Shown here: positions 12,840-24,200 of the stretch, piece by piece | Layout of the letters: each line of letters opens with the position of its first letter | Position numbering within the stretch: position 1 is the stretch's first letter | NCBI GenBank assembly: GCA_004794655.1 | Contig: SMMW01000584.1 | Location: 3,294,001 to 3,358,000, forward strand | Source of the DNA: Marisa cornuarietis | Taxonomy: Eukaryota; Mollusca; Gastropoda; Architaenioglossa; Ampullariidae | Length of the DNA stretch: 64,000 nt | Reading direction: 5' to 3' | Translations under genes and position numbers: made by a program | The notes under the pieces: model-generated | What the model was told of the DNA's origin: nothing | The model's database searches: none | The model's input: only the letters and a program-made list of their open reading frames with translations

Positions 12840-14545
12840 AGTCAGTTGTAGGGTCATGGGGGGGGTGGGGGGAGGTAGGGACGTTTTTATAGATTTGTTA
12901 TGGAACCAACAGCCAAACCTGTTAATATGTACAACTTTTTTCCCTTCATATTTTAAATTGATGTAAGTGGAAGGAAGGAATTGTGGGGATTGTTACTCAA
13001 CAAGCTGTGCAGAGTCAACATTTATTGCATTCTGGGGATGTTGCCTTAATATTTACAAGGCACCATCTCTGACCCACATACATTCCTTGTGTTGACCTGC
13101 CTCAGGAATAGCTGGTGTCTTGTTGGCAGGGTCCGTTTTTTGTTTGTAATTCAGCTGTTGGTCATTTGTCATATTAAGATAACAAATGATCCTATCCCTG
13201 ATAATATGAACTACAAGTTGGCTGTTGTGGCAGATCATGCCTTTGGAGCTCTTCCATGAAAATGTTGCTATAAGTTAAATTTGTATGTTCATTTCTAACC
13301 TCATGTCATGTTTGAGGCTGTATGTGTGCAAATTCACATTACAACATTGTTCAGGTTTGTGCTTGAATTAGAAATTAGTGCTACAGTATGTTGCTGTGAG
13401 CTTGGTGTTTAATTATGTAGCTTTTGTGTCTTGTGTGTTGGGCTATGCTTCTGGGATGAGGAATATGGCAACCCTGCATGCAGAAGTGATATCTTGAGGT
13501 TTGATTTTTACTAAAGAATGTTTGGATTGTCAAATTGTTCATATAAAATTGTTGAAATATGTTGCCAAAGTGAGGGCTTAGGTGGTGCAAAAAAAAAAAA
13601 GTACCACTAGCGCTTTATTGAGGGTGTGGGGGAGGGGGGTATTTTGCACAAGAGTACTGTCAAGTGCTCTCATATATTATGTCTCAGTGCATTTGCACAA
13701 GATTTGTGTTGGGTTTTCTAGAACTTGTCACTCAGGATTGGGTCATAGATGTAGTGTTTAGGGTTTTTCCAGGGTAGAGGGTGGAGGTTGACGTGTATGT
13801 GATAGGTGATGCTTTTAAAGATACAGTCTGATGGTATGTAAGATGACAGCCACTAATTGCTGCAGATGTTTTGCTGTGAACAGATTGAGGTATTTTGTTT
13901 TAGATGATGTGTGTTAAAGGCCCAAATTGCATCCAGCAGGAAAGACCTGGAAGGTTGCATGTTAGTCCAGATGATATTAGCGTGTTTGAAATATAGATGA
14001 TGTTTTAAGTGTAAAAGGCCCTGCTTCCACCATCTGGCAAGAAAGAATGGTTCGACTTGGGAGGTGAGGGTACTTGTCATGCTAGGTGGTAGGAACTAGC
14101 AAAGTATGACCGTTAGAGTAACCAAAACCATGTGTGCTCCTCTCCTTACTTTCCCTAGGCCTAACCACTCTTTGCCAACATAGTAGAGTAGAAATTCAGG
14201 CTTTAACCATGTCATTGAAAGTCTAGTGTAGATCACATAGATTATGCTCAGAACCACAGACTACAAGAACATGGTAGTTTTTACCTCGTCCATTGCAGTG
14301 ATTATCATCTTAGTGCAGTGTGACCAGTTTGTTCGAACTTTGTGTTTGAGATTTGTGTCTCAAACTTCTGGCACTGTTCTCTGTACCAAAAATTCTTGGT
14401 GTCAAACCCAATTTTTTTTTTCATCTCTAAAGTGCAAGAGGGTTATATTCAGGCTTTACTGCTATAAACTGTGTTGCTTGCTCATGTGATTGCATCTTAT
14501 AAATACTGACAGCCAGCTCTGCTCCATTCCAACAGATTTTGTATC

Positions 14546-14742
14546 GATAGGTGGTCCAGTGGCGCATTTATTAGGGCAAATACAGTGAGGGTTGGCTGTC
14601 CTTGATTCAGCTCTCGTCTCGGGCATGCTTTTCTTTCTTGGCATATGGCATCTGTTTATAGGGCTGGCTGCCTTGCCGTGACATAGCCTTAACTGCTGGC
14701 TAGGCGTAAAACACCAATTACCCACCCCACACTCACCCCACC
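14546..14742 (+). repeat. SINE copy B
   Basis: Member of the family defined with 22471-22660. It has a degraded tRNA-like head (GGTGGTCCAGTGGCGC), then CAGCTCTCGTCTCGGGCATG, GGCATATGGCATCTGTTTAT, GGGCTGGCTGCCTTGCCGTG and the conserved end GGCGTAAAACACCAATTAC, followed by a CA/C-rich tail. Confidence 0.85.
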
Positions 14743-15580
14743 AACAATTAGTATGGCGAGAAGGTCTTTTGTTGTGTGACTGGAATTGTGTTTACATAGC
14801 TCCCAGTCTTCAGAGAGCTTGCTTGTATTTCTCTCCTTCATTGCTGACATTTTGCCGCTACTGTCTTCCCTGGCATTGTTGTGTCTGTCCTGTTAAGCTT
14901 AGATGTATTTTTGGTACATTGACACTGGTCTGTTGGAAGTACAGTGATCCTGTTTCCAAGTTGCTAAATGTGAACATATTGTGGAGCATGATGTCTTTTA
15001 CAGCAGATTTCATCACTAGATTTCTTGTGTTTCAAAAATACTCTGATACATGCCTGATAATTCAAAAACTATTTCCTTATTTTTAGATGTCAGATTTCCT
15101 TTTTTTTATAACTTGTCCATATCTGTAAACAGCAATGTGGGACACATGGAATTACTGTTCAGCTGTGTAAAATTGTGGTGGAATACAAGTTGTTTACCAT
15201 GTTGAACTACTGATTTCTTTAATGTCTCACATTCGTCTCCCTTTCCGTGATCGTCTGTGACAATAGGCACGAAATGAAATGCTCTCATTTCTCTTTTGAA
15301 GTGTACCAAAATGAGACATTTCTCCCTCCTAAACTGGGATATCGACCTTTAAAAAAAGAACCATTTTTGGTCTACCAATTGTCCTCCAGCTAGGCAGAGT
15401 GGAGGCAGTGAACTGTGAGACATATACCTGAAAAGTGTTTAGCCGAAACATGCACAGTTCGTGCAACCAGTCAGCACCTCTTGCATACTCAATATTTCGA
15501 ATTAAGGGGAATCCCACACAGTTGGTCACTGTAATAGTCTTTTCCAGTGATAATACCTAAACTATCTTCAGGTCATTATC

Positions 15581-16737
15581 TGTATTGATATTGTCAAATT
15601 TCGTGTTAACGCGCGCCTGTTGTGTAACTGGTCAACTGGGTTTGTTTTGTTGTGTGTGTTTTTTTTTTGTTTTTTTTGAAGGGGAGGTCTACGTTAAGTG
15701 AAAATATTGTTTTAAAATCTGACCTGTCTTTAGTTTTTGCTCATCCCTCTACCCCTCGCATCCCCGATACGTATTTATATTTTTAAAGCTCATGTTAATT
15801 TTTTTTTTCATGGTGGAGGACATGTTAATCACATGGAGCGGACGTAGTCATTATCGTATTGAAAATAAACATTCAAACTTAACGTGACTCAGGAGTGGTG
15901 TTGTACGTTCCAGTGGCGGCCATTTTGACCCGATCGTCAGGCTGGACGCAGCAGTCGCAGGCATCGTTAGCATATTGTGGCTGCGTCGTACGGCTTTCAT
16001 TTACGTGTGAAATGACTGCAATTCTAGGAATTCCTGCTTCAAACCAGCGTAGAGGTTTGCCATAAAGAGCTTGACATGGAAGTTAGGGCGGTAATAAGTG
16101 TCTTCTCGTATTCGGTTCTCGCATGAAGGAAACGATTTCTTTGGTTGGGTAGGGGGAAGGCGGCGACATTCTTTGCGGGAAGCTGGGGCTGGGTGCATAG
16201 CGTGTCGATAAACGCTATCCTGATGATTAACGCAAACCAAACTAAAACTGTTTTATTATCAACTTTTATTTTTCTTTTGTGTTTTTCTCTTATTTTCGTT
16301 TCGTGTTTATATTTATATTTTGATCTAATTGTCCCCTGGTGGGCTATGACTAAACCTAAATCTGAAACTAGACTGGGCCCCTAGCAACGTTCTGTGCACT
16401 CCAAAGCGAAACTTTTTTTTAACCCTGCAGCTTCACTGGGCTGATCGGGAAGTAAATGTCTTTAGGCTTGGCACGTGGCGAGGTAACTGAGAACGCTTAA
16501 TTTAATGAGCATTCCGCGAAACGTTACTGAGTCGAGCGCACCGCTAGTGCTTACGTGACGTGGCAGAAATATTATGGGCGAAGCATGCATAAGGAGTGCG
16601 GCACAAACGCTCTCCCTCGTGAGAGAGTCCACCTCACTGAAGTGTTGAGCTCCACCTGTAGCAAGAATGGGTTACATGTGAGGTATTCCTCAGCTGGAGT
16701 GAGGTGATGGGCAGTAGTCTCCAGTCATGTCCTGTTG
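15581..16737. promoter_or_regulatory. CpG-rich promoter-like segment
   Basis: CpG density rises sharply at about 15.6 kb (for example AACGCGCGCCTG near 15608). On the minus strand near 15910-15925 the sequence AAAATGGCCGCCACT resembles a YY1/initiator-type element. TGACGTGG at 16556-16563 matches a CRE/UPRE-type bZIP core. No confident exon is visible. It could hold the missing 5' part of the unknown gene at 19986-25658 or an unrelated promoter. Confidence 0.3.
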
Positions 16738-17410
16738 TTAAAGGACAATACGAGTGCAACATTTTTTCTTTGTAGTCGGGTTAAGTTCATTTTAAAATAA
16801 TTCTCAAAATACGAGTACATAATTATGCTTAATTTTCAAGATACTGTATAAGCCTTCAAACATCGGCATTCTCACCGGCCACAAGGAAAGCAGAAGAAAA
16901 TTGCTCTCCTACACTGGAAAGAAAATTGCTCTCCTACACTGGAGAGTTCGTTGCGCGCAAGTAGTACGGTATTTGTAACATGGAGTGTGGCTCAGTTCAG
17001 CAAATCTTTGCATGTCTTCGAGTCAAACGAAGAAACATCGCTCAGGTTGTGTTCAAGAAGCGACTTTTTGCCCAGAAAATGAAACGGTTGTAGGCACGGG
17101 TGTAGGAAGAAGATATATTCGTTTTACTGAAAGTCCAAGGCTTGTTTGTACTGTGTAAGTAACTGGATAACAATCGATTTTCCAATGTTTTGAGCAAATT
17201 CTTGATTGCGGTTTTCGGGACGGCACGGTTGAACAAAGCAGAGATCTGTATAATTCCTTTTGTTTGTTGCCATTATCCTCAGGATTTCCTGAGTACAAAC
17301 TATATATCTCCATGTGAGTATTGAAGAGAATGTTCAGCAGCAGCACGTGTCCTGGTCTGTTTTCTTCAACCGAGGATTGCATCTTTTCTCTTCGAATGAA
17401 TGTCACACAC
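16738..17410 (-). mobile_element. THAP-domain DNA transposon relic, copy 1 (T2/Kolobok-like, 5' truncated)
   Basis: The end at 16738 reads TTAAAGGACAATACGAG, matching the termini of copies 2 and 3 in reverse orientation. On the minus strand, 17053-17442 encodes a THAP-like block with RICSKHWKIDCYPV and a later P-T-P-V-P-T segment. The N-terminal Cys motif is lost and the similarity stops near 17410, so the 5' end is gone and the element cannot move on its own. A 26-bp tandem duplication lies at about 16897-16946. TTAAAGGRR-type ends next to TTAA and a THAP transposase are features of T2/Kolobok elements; P-type elements also carry THAP domains. Confidence 0.75.
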
Positions 17411-18383
17411 ACACCCTCGTCGCACCTGCAAATGGCATACAATCATACACTTTGCCACACGTATGTCTCATATACTAACGTCATAAAGCTGCAAACCTTG
17501 GTTTGCACACCCTACAGTAAGACAGCCAACCACACATTGTCACATGTGTAAGGATGTGTTTGCATTGCACACAGTAGCCTGTGGTCGGTCGTACAGTGAG
17601 GATCACTGTCGCTAAGTTTTGGTTTTGAATAAAACGCTGTCGTGCATTGTTTTTAAGCTATCCGACGAACAAGCGAGGATTTTTCAATTCATATAAAACG
17701 TTAACTGTGCTTTATGTGCCTTACCGCTAAAGGCTCTTTACACACCACAAACGCTAAATACACTTCACACACCAAAAACGCTAAATGCATTTTAATCCCC
17801 CCCCCCTCCTTCAACCTCCACCAAAGAGGCATTAACTGCACTTTACACGTCAAATTCCCTTTCAAAACCGCAACCGATTGTGGCTCAGGATTTTAGAAAA
17901 ACATTTCGGGGTTTTATTACAGTAATCCAGAAAAAGCAGACCGCGATTCTGGCGAGAGAATTTCACTAAGAGAGCAAAGGCCCCCAGTGTGTTACTATAA
18001 CATCACCGCCTGGATGCTGATGAAGAAGATGGAGAAGGCGGCCCTGACAGCCCGCGCGGCTAATGAAAGGTGGCGCTCGGGTCGGGGAGGGGGGCTGCGA
18101 AGCGGATGGTGGTGCAAAAATGGGAGAGAGGCCGGGAGGGAGAGTGGGAAGGGGATGGAGGATACTGCGTGCGACGTGGAGATGTGACATTCACAACATC
18201 GTCAAAAGGTAGTGCCTTTTTTTTTTTTCCTTTAATCCAGTTAGCATTCCCTGTCCTCCCTTGCTTGCGTTGCTAGGTGTGTTGTTAAGGAGATGAGTGG
18301 AGGCTCGTTACTGGTTCTTTCCTCGAGCGCGCGTTCATGCAGGTAAAGAGCGCCATCTACATTCACGCCTACACGAGAAGGCT
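17411..18383. other. Spacer between transposon copies 1 and 2, with a GC-rich block
   Basis: AT-rich sequence with CA-rich runs (17400-17560) and a C-run near 17800 leads to a strongly GC-rich block at about 17940-18190. In that block, 17987-18187 (+) is open and begins with GTG, not ATG; its first part (CYYNITAWMLMKKMEKAAL) looks less like low-complexity sequence than the Gly/Arg-rich rest. A GT follows AATGAAAG near 18068. It may be an exon of the unknown downstream gene, but I cannot join it. Confidence 0.3.
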
Positions 18384-19508
18384 TTAAAGGGCATCACGAG
18401 AGCTCAGCGAAGAGAAATATTACAAGGTTTTTTTCTTAATCAGCTACTATTTCTAAAAAATAGTGTCGTCTGCATGAGCTGAAGTCGAAGAGAAAAGATG
18501 TAATCCTCGGTAAAAGAAAACAGACCAGGACACAATGTGCAGTTGCTGACTGTTCTCTTCGACAATCAGATGAAGTTCTTAAAAGATAATGACCACAAAC
18601 GCCAGTGGAATGACTTTGTCCAGAGATCTGTGTATAACCGTGCAAACTTCGTCCCCACGCTGTACTCAAGAATTTGCTCAAAACATTTCAAAAGTGATTG
18701 TTATCGAGTTATACAGTACAAGCAAGTCTTAAACTTTTAAGTATAACAAAGAGATCTTCCTACAGCAGTGTCAACTATACAAAAGCACGAGCTGTTAAAA
18801 CCAACTACGACTGGTTAAAAAGCTTAAACAAAGATAAAACACCAGATATGCAAAATTAATACTTTCTACACCGTTGTAGTCTATAAGTAACATCGTGGCG
18901 CAGTCACAAACACCATCATCAGTCCTGTTATTGTCCATCACAATGCTAAAAACAGATGACAGTGTGAGGGCATCATTGATGTGCGTGCTCGAAACAGCTA
19001 ACAAAGAACTGAGGGTGACAAACGTATGAGGAGCTTAAACGGGAACACGTGCGAGTTAGTAACAGTAAATTTTGCATGCAGCTAAAAGAGGAAGAAATAA
19101 GTTTTTACATCAGTAAATGGTACTTTTTATAATGGTATTATATATTTATATTTTTAATGGTAAAAAGTCATTAGTTGTAATTGTAAAATAAAATTGCGAT
19201 GCTGGAAAGTAACCATCTAAAGAAAACATTACAGGAGTTTATCTTAGACAAGTGCACATTTGAAATGTGTTTATATTTCATTAACAGCAATACACATGGA
19301 AAAATTAACTCAAATGCATCCGCTTAGTAACAGTCAATAATAATACAAGGTAGACTGCAATGACCGTGACTGTTGCCCATTAAATGTTTGAAGGCTTATA
19401 TTTTGAAAAATAAGCGCAATTATGTATTCATATTTTCGGAATTATAATTTTAAAAAGAACTTAACCCGATGATAAGGAATAAAATGTTGCACCCGTGTTG
19501 CCCTTTAT
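18384..19508 (+). mobile_element. THAP-domain DNA transposon relic, copy 2 (T2/Kolobok-like)
   Basis: Both ends are present: TTAAAGGGCATCACGAG at 18384 and, inverted, CACCCGTGTTGCCCTTTAT ending at 19508. The left target-like TTAA is intact, and the right one has decayed to TTAT. A THAP N-terminus, CAVADC, lies near 18535 and RICSKHFKSDCY near 18670, but they are in different frames with a stop between, so it is a pseudogene. Compared with copy 3 it lacks about 430 bp near the 3' end (just after GTTGCCCA near 19380). Confidence 0.82.
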
Positions 19509-19985
19509 GATCGGCACGCAGAATTCGACAATTAGCTGCTCCTGCCTAGTGTTCGATACCCACTAATCAGAGAATGTGTATATTTGTATTTTCTGTTTAT
19601 TTGTATGTTTTGCAGCAGCACTTGCTTGATATATAATACAAGCGATTTCTTAATTTTTCGTGATATGGCATCAAACAGCAACAGCTTTTTGTTATTCCTC
19701 AGTACATATTGAGCAACCGCTTATGCACACCATAAAGTATTTTATTGGGAGCAAACAGCATTTGTTTATACAAGAATATTTGTTATTGTTTAATAATTAC
19801 ATTATGAGACAAGATCGTTTATACACGTTGCTGTACACGGTACGAGGAAGTGTATATCGCGGGTGCAAGGATGCATGTGACTTTCTTGTGCCTAATGACG
19901 ACTTCCAATTTACCTGGCAAAGCGGACTTAGGAGTGTGTTCGTGAATTTTGAAAAAAAAATGCCGGATCTCTGTGTGTGTGGCAG
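19509..19985. other. AT-rich spacer before the unknown receptor gene
   Basis: A 203-codon open frame (19660-20271, +) runs across it without recognisable domains and is in a different frame from the receptor exons that follow. The first half is AT-rich and the last 150 bp are more balanced. An upstream exon of the unknown gene could lie here, but none can be fixed by phase. Confidence 0.3.
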
Positions 19986-20494
19986 GTGGGAGGCCCAGGT
20001 GTTCAGGCTTGTATGTGGACATTTGTACTTCACGACACCCGCTGGATGCGGCCACATGAAAGGCACCGAGGTGACGTCACACTGTCGCAAGCGCGCGACG
20101 TGCGGACAATACAATTCGTTGCGCTTCTGTTTGATGTCCCAGACTCATGGGTATTTGATTGTAACCCCTGCTGAAACTGTACCTTGGGTACGGCAGAGGT
20201 GCAGGATTTGGACTACGATACTGAGACTGTTGGACATGACACGGGTACATGCATCGGATAAAACCTATTGAAAGCTCACACATGCAGAAGGTCGATGACG
20301 TCAACGTTCTGCAACTTCTCACTGGAGAAGAAGCGAGCTGTGGTCTTCCTCTTCCCATCGAACGTATCGCAAGAATCAACAGGCCCATCTCTTGTATGGC
20401 TTATCGATGTATGTGCAAGGGTTGCTAACGACTCCAGCCAGGCTTTCCCACAAACTGGACAGACACTGGTCATTGACAGGCTTCAAAGTGTGAG
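19986..20494 (+). other. Candidate FN3-like ectodomain exons of the unknown gene
   Basis: Exon 19986-20160 (phase 0 to 1) follows GTGGCAG. Exon 20275-20494 (phase 1 to 2) follows TTGAAAG and ends at GTTAGT. Both use one reading frame, which is interrupted in the proposed intron by a TGA near 20170 and a TAA at 20258-20260. The two segments resemble each other in strand pattern (ACMWTFVLHDTRW versus GPSLVWLIDVCAR; DVTLSQARDVRTIQFVALLF versus TLVIDRLQSVSHLCAQF), which suggests tandem domains. The alternative is a pseudogenised domain with two stops. Confidence 0.42.
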
Positions 20495-21177
20495 GTTAGT
20501 TTCATGGCAAGAGAGAAAGAGAGACGGAGGCAGACTTAGAAAGAGAGTGTCATTCATACATAATACATACATACATACAACGCACACACAAACACAAACG
20601 ATTTCATGCTGACAGATAAGTATCATAGTTTTTTTTTAATCCATTACCAGAAAACGCACACACTCATGAAGGAGTGCGACGCCTTCGTAGACTCTGTATT
20701 TTCTGCTCTGTCTGCATTCTGTTCCCATGCACAGCCAGAACTACTGGCGCCCAATTCATAAACTGTTGGCAGCTGCCACAGGTAGCCAGAAGCGAGCAGC
20801 AAGTGTAGTCTCTGTGGGTGTTCTCTCCCGAAAGGAAACCGTAAGCTGGCAAACCGGTCTCGCCTGAGCCATCTAACAGGCTGCCGCCATCTTTGCAGCA
20901 TTGCTTTAAACGAAAAACCAGGGTTCAGTTGCACAACATACTTCAAATTTGTAACGCATTTACGTAGTAAGCTAAAACAGTGTTCAATGAAACCCTTGTC
21001 AACCGTTTAAAAGTAGTTTCATAAGAACACTTCTAAATTTACTTTTACACCCTTTTTTCATTGTTTAGACATGTGTTGCGCAACTGAGCCTAGATTACGA
21101 AATCTTGTTGCTGGATGCTCTGTAAAGTGAAGAAGTAAAAAAAAAAGTGGGGGGAGAGCAGAAGAAGAAGGCTGATC

Positions 21178-21226
<49 letters not shown>

Positions 21227-24200
21227 TCCGAGAAAACCACGGGAAAAATAGATGTAATCAATTTCAAACTTTTCCCCTCTTAACTTACTTCTTACGAATT
21301 CAAGTGTCAGAAGCGCTTTCGCGGCGCAGTAAAGGCTTGGCAATGACCGCTTTTACTTCTCGTAGAATATCTTTGCCTCTGGTGACTCCTTGGGCAAATA
21401 GGAGTCAAGGAGCCTGACACAGTCTTGGGAGGTGGACTGTGTATATTGGGCCGAGTCACTTCGTTTTAAGTGGTGGAAGTAGGCGGGCAGGCCGAGCGCA
21501 ATGATGTCACGCATATGGAGGGGTAGGTATCATATGTACAACAGATGTCTTCGTGAGGGGAGAAATGTTTTAAGCCAGACACAGTAAAAGAAAAAGTGGT
21601 TCAGTTCCTCAGTACCGATGTACGTCAAGCTTGCTTTGTTTTTTCGCCCTTGTTGCTTAGAATTTAGAGAGACAAGAAGAAGAGAAACCAGGAAGCACAG
21701 GTAAAAATGTGTAGATGGTCCTGTTATTATATATCCTCTGGTAAATGATCGCGTTTGCCTCATGTTTTAGTCTTCCTCCCGTGCGACGTTCTCACCTGTG
21801 TGAAGCAGTCACCTGTGTGCCCAGTTCTCTGCAGCGGTGACCAACCGGACCGTGATGTCTGCTAATGTCACAGGTGGGTCGTACTCACATATCACCGGGC
21901 CCTTGGTGGATCGTCTCCAAGTGGGAAAGGATAGGTCAGATAGTTCGGGAATCCAATGCCTTCTGTCCCATACCTCTGAGTGCTGCTGTCGCAGAGGATG
22001 CGGCAGTTAATTCTGACCAACCATCAGAAGCGCTAAAAAGCCCTGATAGCATGTAATGAAGGTCAGAAATATAGGGCGAAACTTAAAGAAGCGATCGAAT
22101 CATTCAAAATGTAGCCCGAGGATCTGGCGTAACTGTTAATGCTAAGCTAATGCGGGAAAGAAAAACTACGCCAATATTGAACCACTGTTACTTCCTCTGT
22201 CCTTCCTCTGGCTTTACGCCTTCATCCCTCCGTCCGCCCGCCTGTCTGTCTGTATCAGAGATCGAGTCTGCGTTCCACTGTCTCCAGATGACCACACTAG
22301 GACCTCTGCCGAAAGTCTCACGCAGCAGCAAGTGCTCGTAGTGGGCGTGGTCAGCGCATGCGTCCTGCTTCTGGTGCTGGTGCTGGTGATCATCATCTTC
22401 GTCCTTGCCTCCAAGCGGCCTCGTCAGACTGTCAGGTAAACAGGTGTACCGTTAGACTCGGTCGAGGATGGCGGTCTGGTGGTGCAACGGTTAGCGCCTG
22501 TCACCAATACAGTCAGGGCAGGCTGTCCTGAGTTTAGCTCTCGTCTCGGGTATTCTGTTCTTTCTCAGCATGTGGCATCTGTTTACATGGCTGGCTGCCC
22601 TGTCGTGATATACCCTTAGTTGCTGGCTCGGGGTAAAACACCGATTCGCCCCTCCCCCTCGGTCAAAGAGTATTCCAAGTGCACGATTATCGAAAGAGCA
22701 TAAAGCAGTTACAGCTGAGAAGAGATGAGAGAATAATTTAGCAGCAACGCACTCTCACGCACGCACAAAAAAAGAAAGAAAAATACACAAACACACGGAG
22801 AAACACTTAAGCACACAGTCAGAAACACACACGCACACAGAGAAAAACACGCATACATGTAGAAAGAAATACCCACCCACAAAGAAATACGAAATTGGGA
22901 GATGTTAACAAACTAACGTAGAGAGCTTCTGGCGCTAACGCTTCCAACATTGTTTGCCTCCAGGTATCGGTCCCAGGTCAGCATGGCTCGTTCGGACTTC
23001 TGGCCGTATACCACGGTACAGTCTCCCCTCACCCTGTCACAGTGAGTGATATTGGTGCCTATAGCTCTTACCATGTGTTTGTGTGAAGGCATTCCTCTCA
23101 CTGTGTGTTTCTGCGTACCCAGGGCCGCCGAGAGCCAGCATGGGACCCTGGGCAGACGACCTCTCCGGGCCCCTCGTAACTGCAATCGTAAATTATTTTC
23201 CCATTATATAATAATATGCTTACAATTCGATTGTCAATATCTACATTTCGTACCATTAGGTCTACTGATATGTTTGTTTGTCCTATTCTCCATGCCCGTT
23301 ATGACGTCAGTGACCTGAATGTGTCCACCCCTGCCATTGAGCCCCCGTGGCGCCCTGTCGCAGACTGTCTGATTCCTTGGGTCATTATGTCAGTGTATCA
23401 CCATGTTGTTGTGTCGACAGTGTGTTTTGCGACCATATTCGTGTGAGAGAGAGAGAGAGAGAAGGGGTGAGGGAGAGAAAGAGTGGAAGGGACGTGTTTG
23501 TCGAAATATCGCCTTGTGTGCATCACCTCGAACGTGTCGGTCTGCTGTTTCGCAGGTTGTATTCCTCCGACGCCAGGCATTTAGTATTCTTCCCACCGCC
23601 GCCCGCTGAGTCACGTGCCTCCACGTTGGACACCAAGCACTGGAACGAGCCGGGTGCGCGCAGGCGATCGCACGGGCACCTGGAAATGCTGGCGGCCTCC
23701 ACCCTGAGGTCAGGGCACGATCTCATGGACGCGCCGCCCGATTACACTCGCTCACGCTCCATGTCCGACGGCGCCGTCATGGCGCAGTTGGCGATGCACG
23801 ATCACATGACCATTTTTGAGTACGTCCTATATCCTGACGTCAGTTCTGTAGTATAGAGGCTGAATTGAATGTGTGTTTTCGTGTGTTTAAATGTTTTGAG
23901 AAATGAACATGTTCATCATCTCCTTTATAAAAATAGTGTCGATAAGGAAAGAAAAAATTTAAGAAGTTAAATCATTCATTTCATTCTATCTTTATGTTTC
24001 TTGTCTCTCTTTTTTTTTCATTTGTTCAATCATCCATTCGTTTGTTCGTTCTCTTTTCATCGCTTTTTCCTCGCCTTCCTCTCCTTCGCGTATAAACTAT
24101 TTTAGACCTAACCCCTGTTATTTAACTGTAAAAAATACAGACAACTGCTCTTATGAATCTTGCTATTTTATGTTATTTCATGCTGTTTTATGCTATTCTA

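Larger units (their letters stand above)
11904..15580. other. LMAN1 3' UTR and CpG-poor downstream flank
   Basis: This holds the LMAN1 3' UTR, a T10-G12-like run near 11960-11982, G-rich stretches (12857-12875, 13625-13640) and SINE copy B. Short open frames occur on both strands, for example 14769-15086 (+) and 15106-15529 (-), but I recognise no protein. Base composition matches the LMAN1 introns rather than the sequence beyond 15.6 kb. Confidence 0.5.

Noticed and set aside
14769..15086. 105-codon plus-strand frame as a protein gene
   Set aside because: Cys/Leu/Tyr-rich translation without motif, in the CpG-poor flank, no splice or promoter support.
17053..17442. 129-codon minus-strand frame as a host THAP gene
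   Set aside because: It is part of transposon copy 1, shares its decayed THAP block with copies 2 and 3, and lacks the N-terminal Cys motif.
19660..20271. 203-codon open frame as a gene
   Set aside because: No domain and a low-complexity AT-rich first half. It overlaps, in another frame, the FN3-like exons that join the TM exon by phase. Kept only as a remark.
21058..21343. Minus-strand frames with long His or Ile runs
   Set aside because: They are translations of the GAT microsatellite at 21178-21226.
22471..22545. Functional tRNA gene
   Set aside because: A- and B-box-like sequences are present but no cloverleaf can be folded with a matched acceptor stem, and the unit continues into the SINE body.
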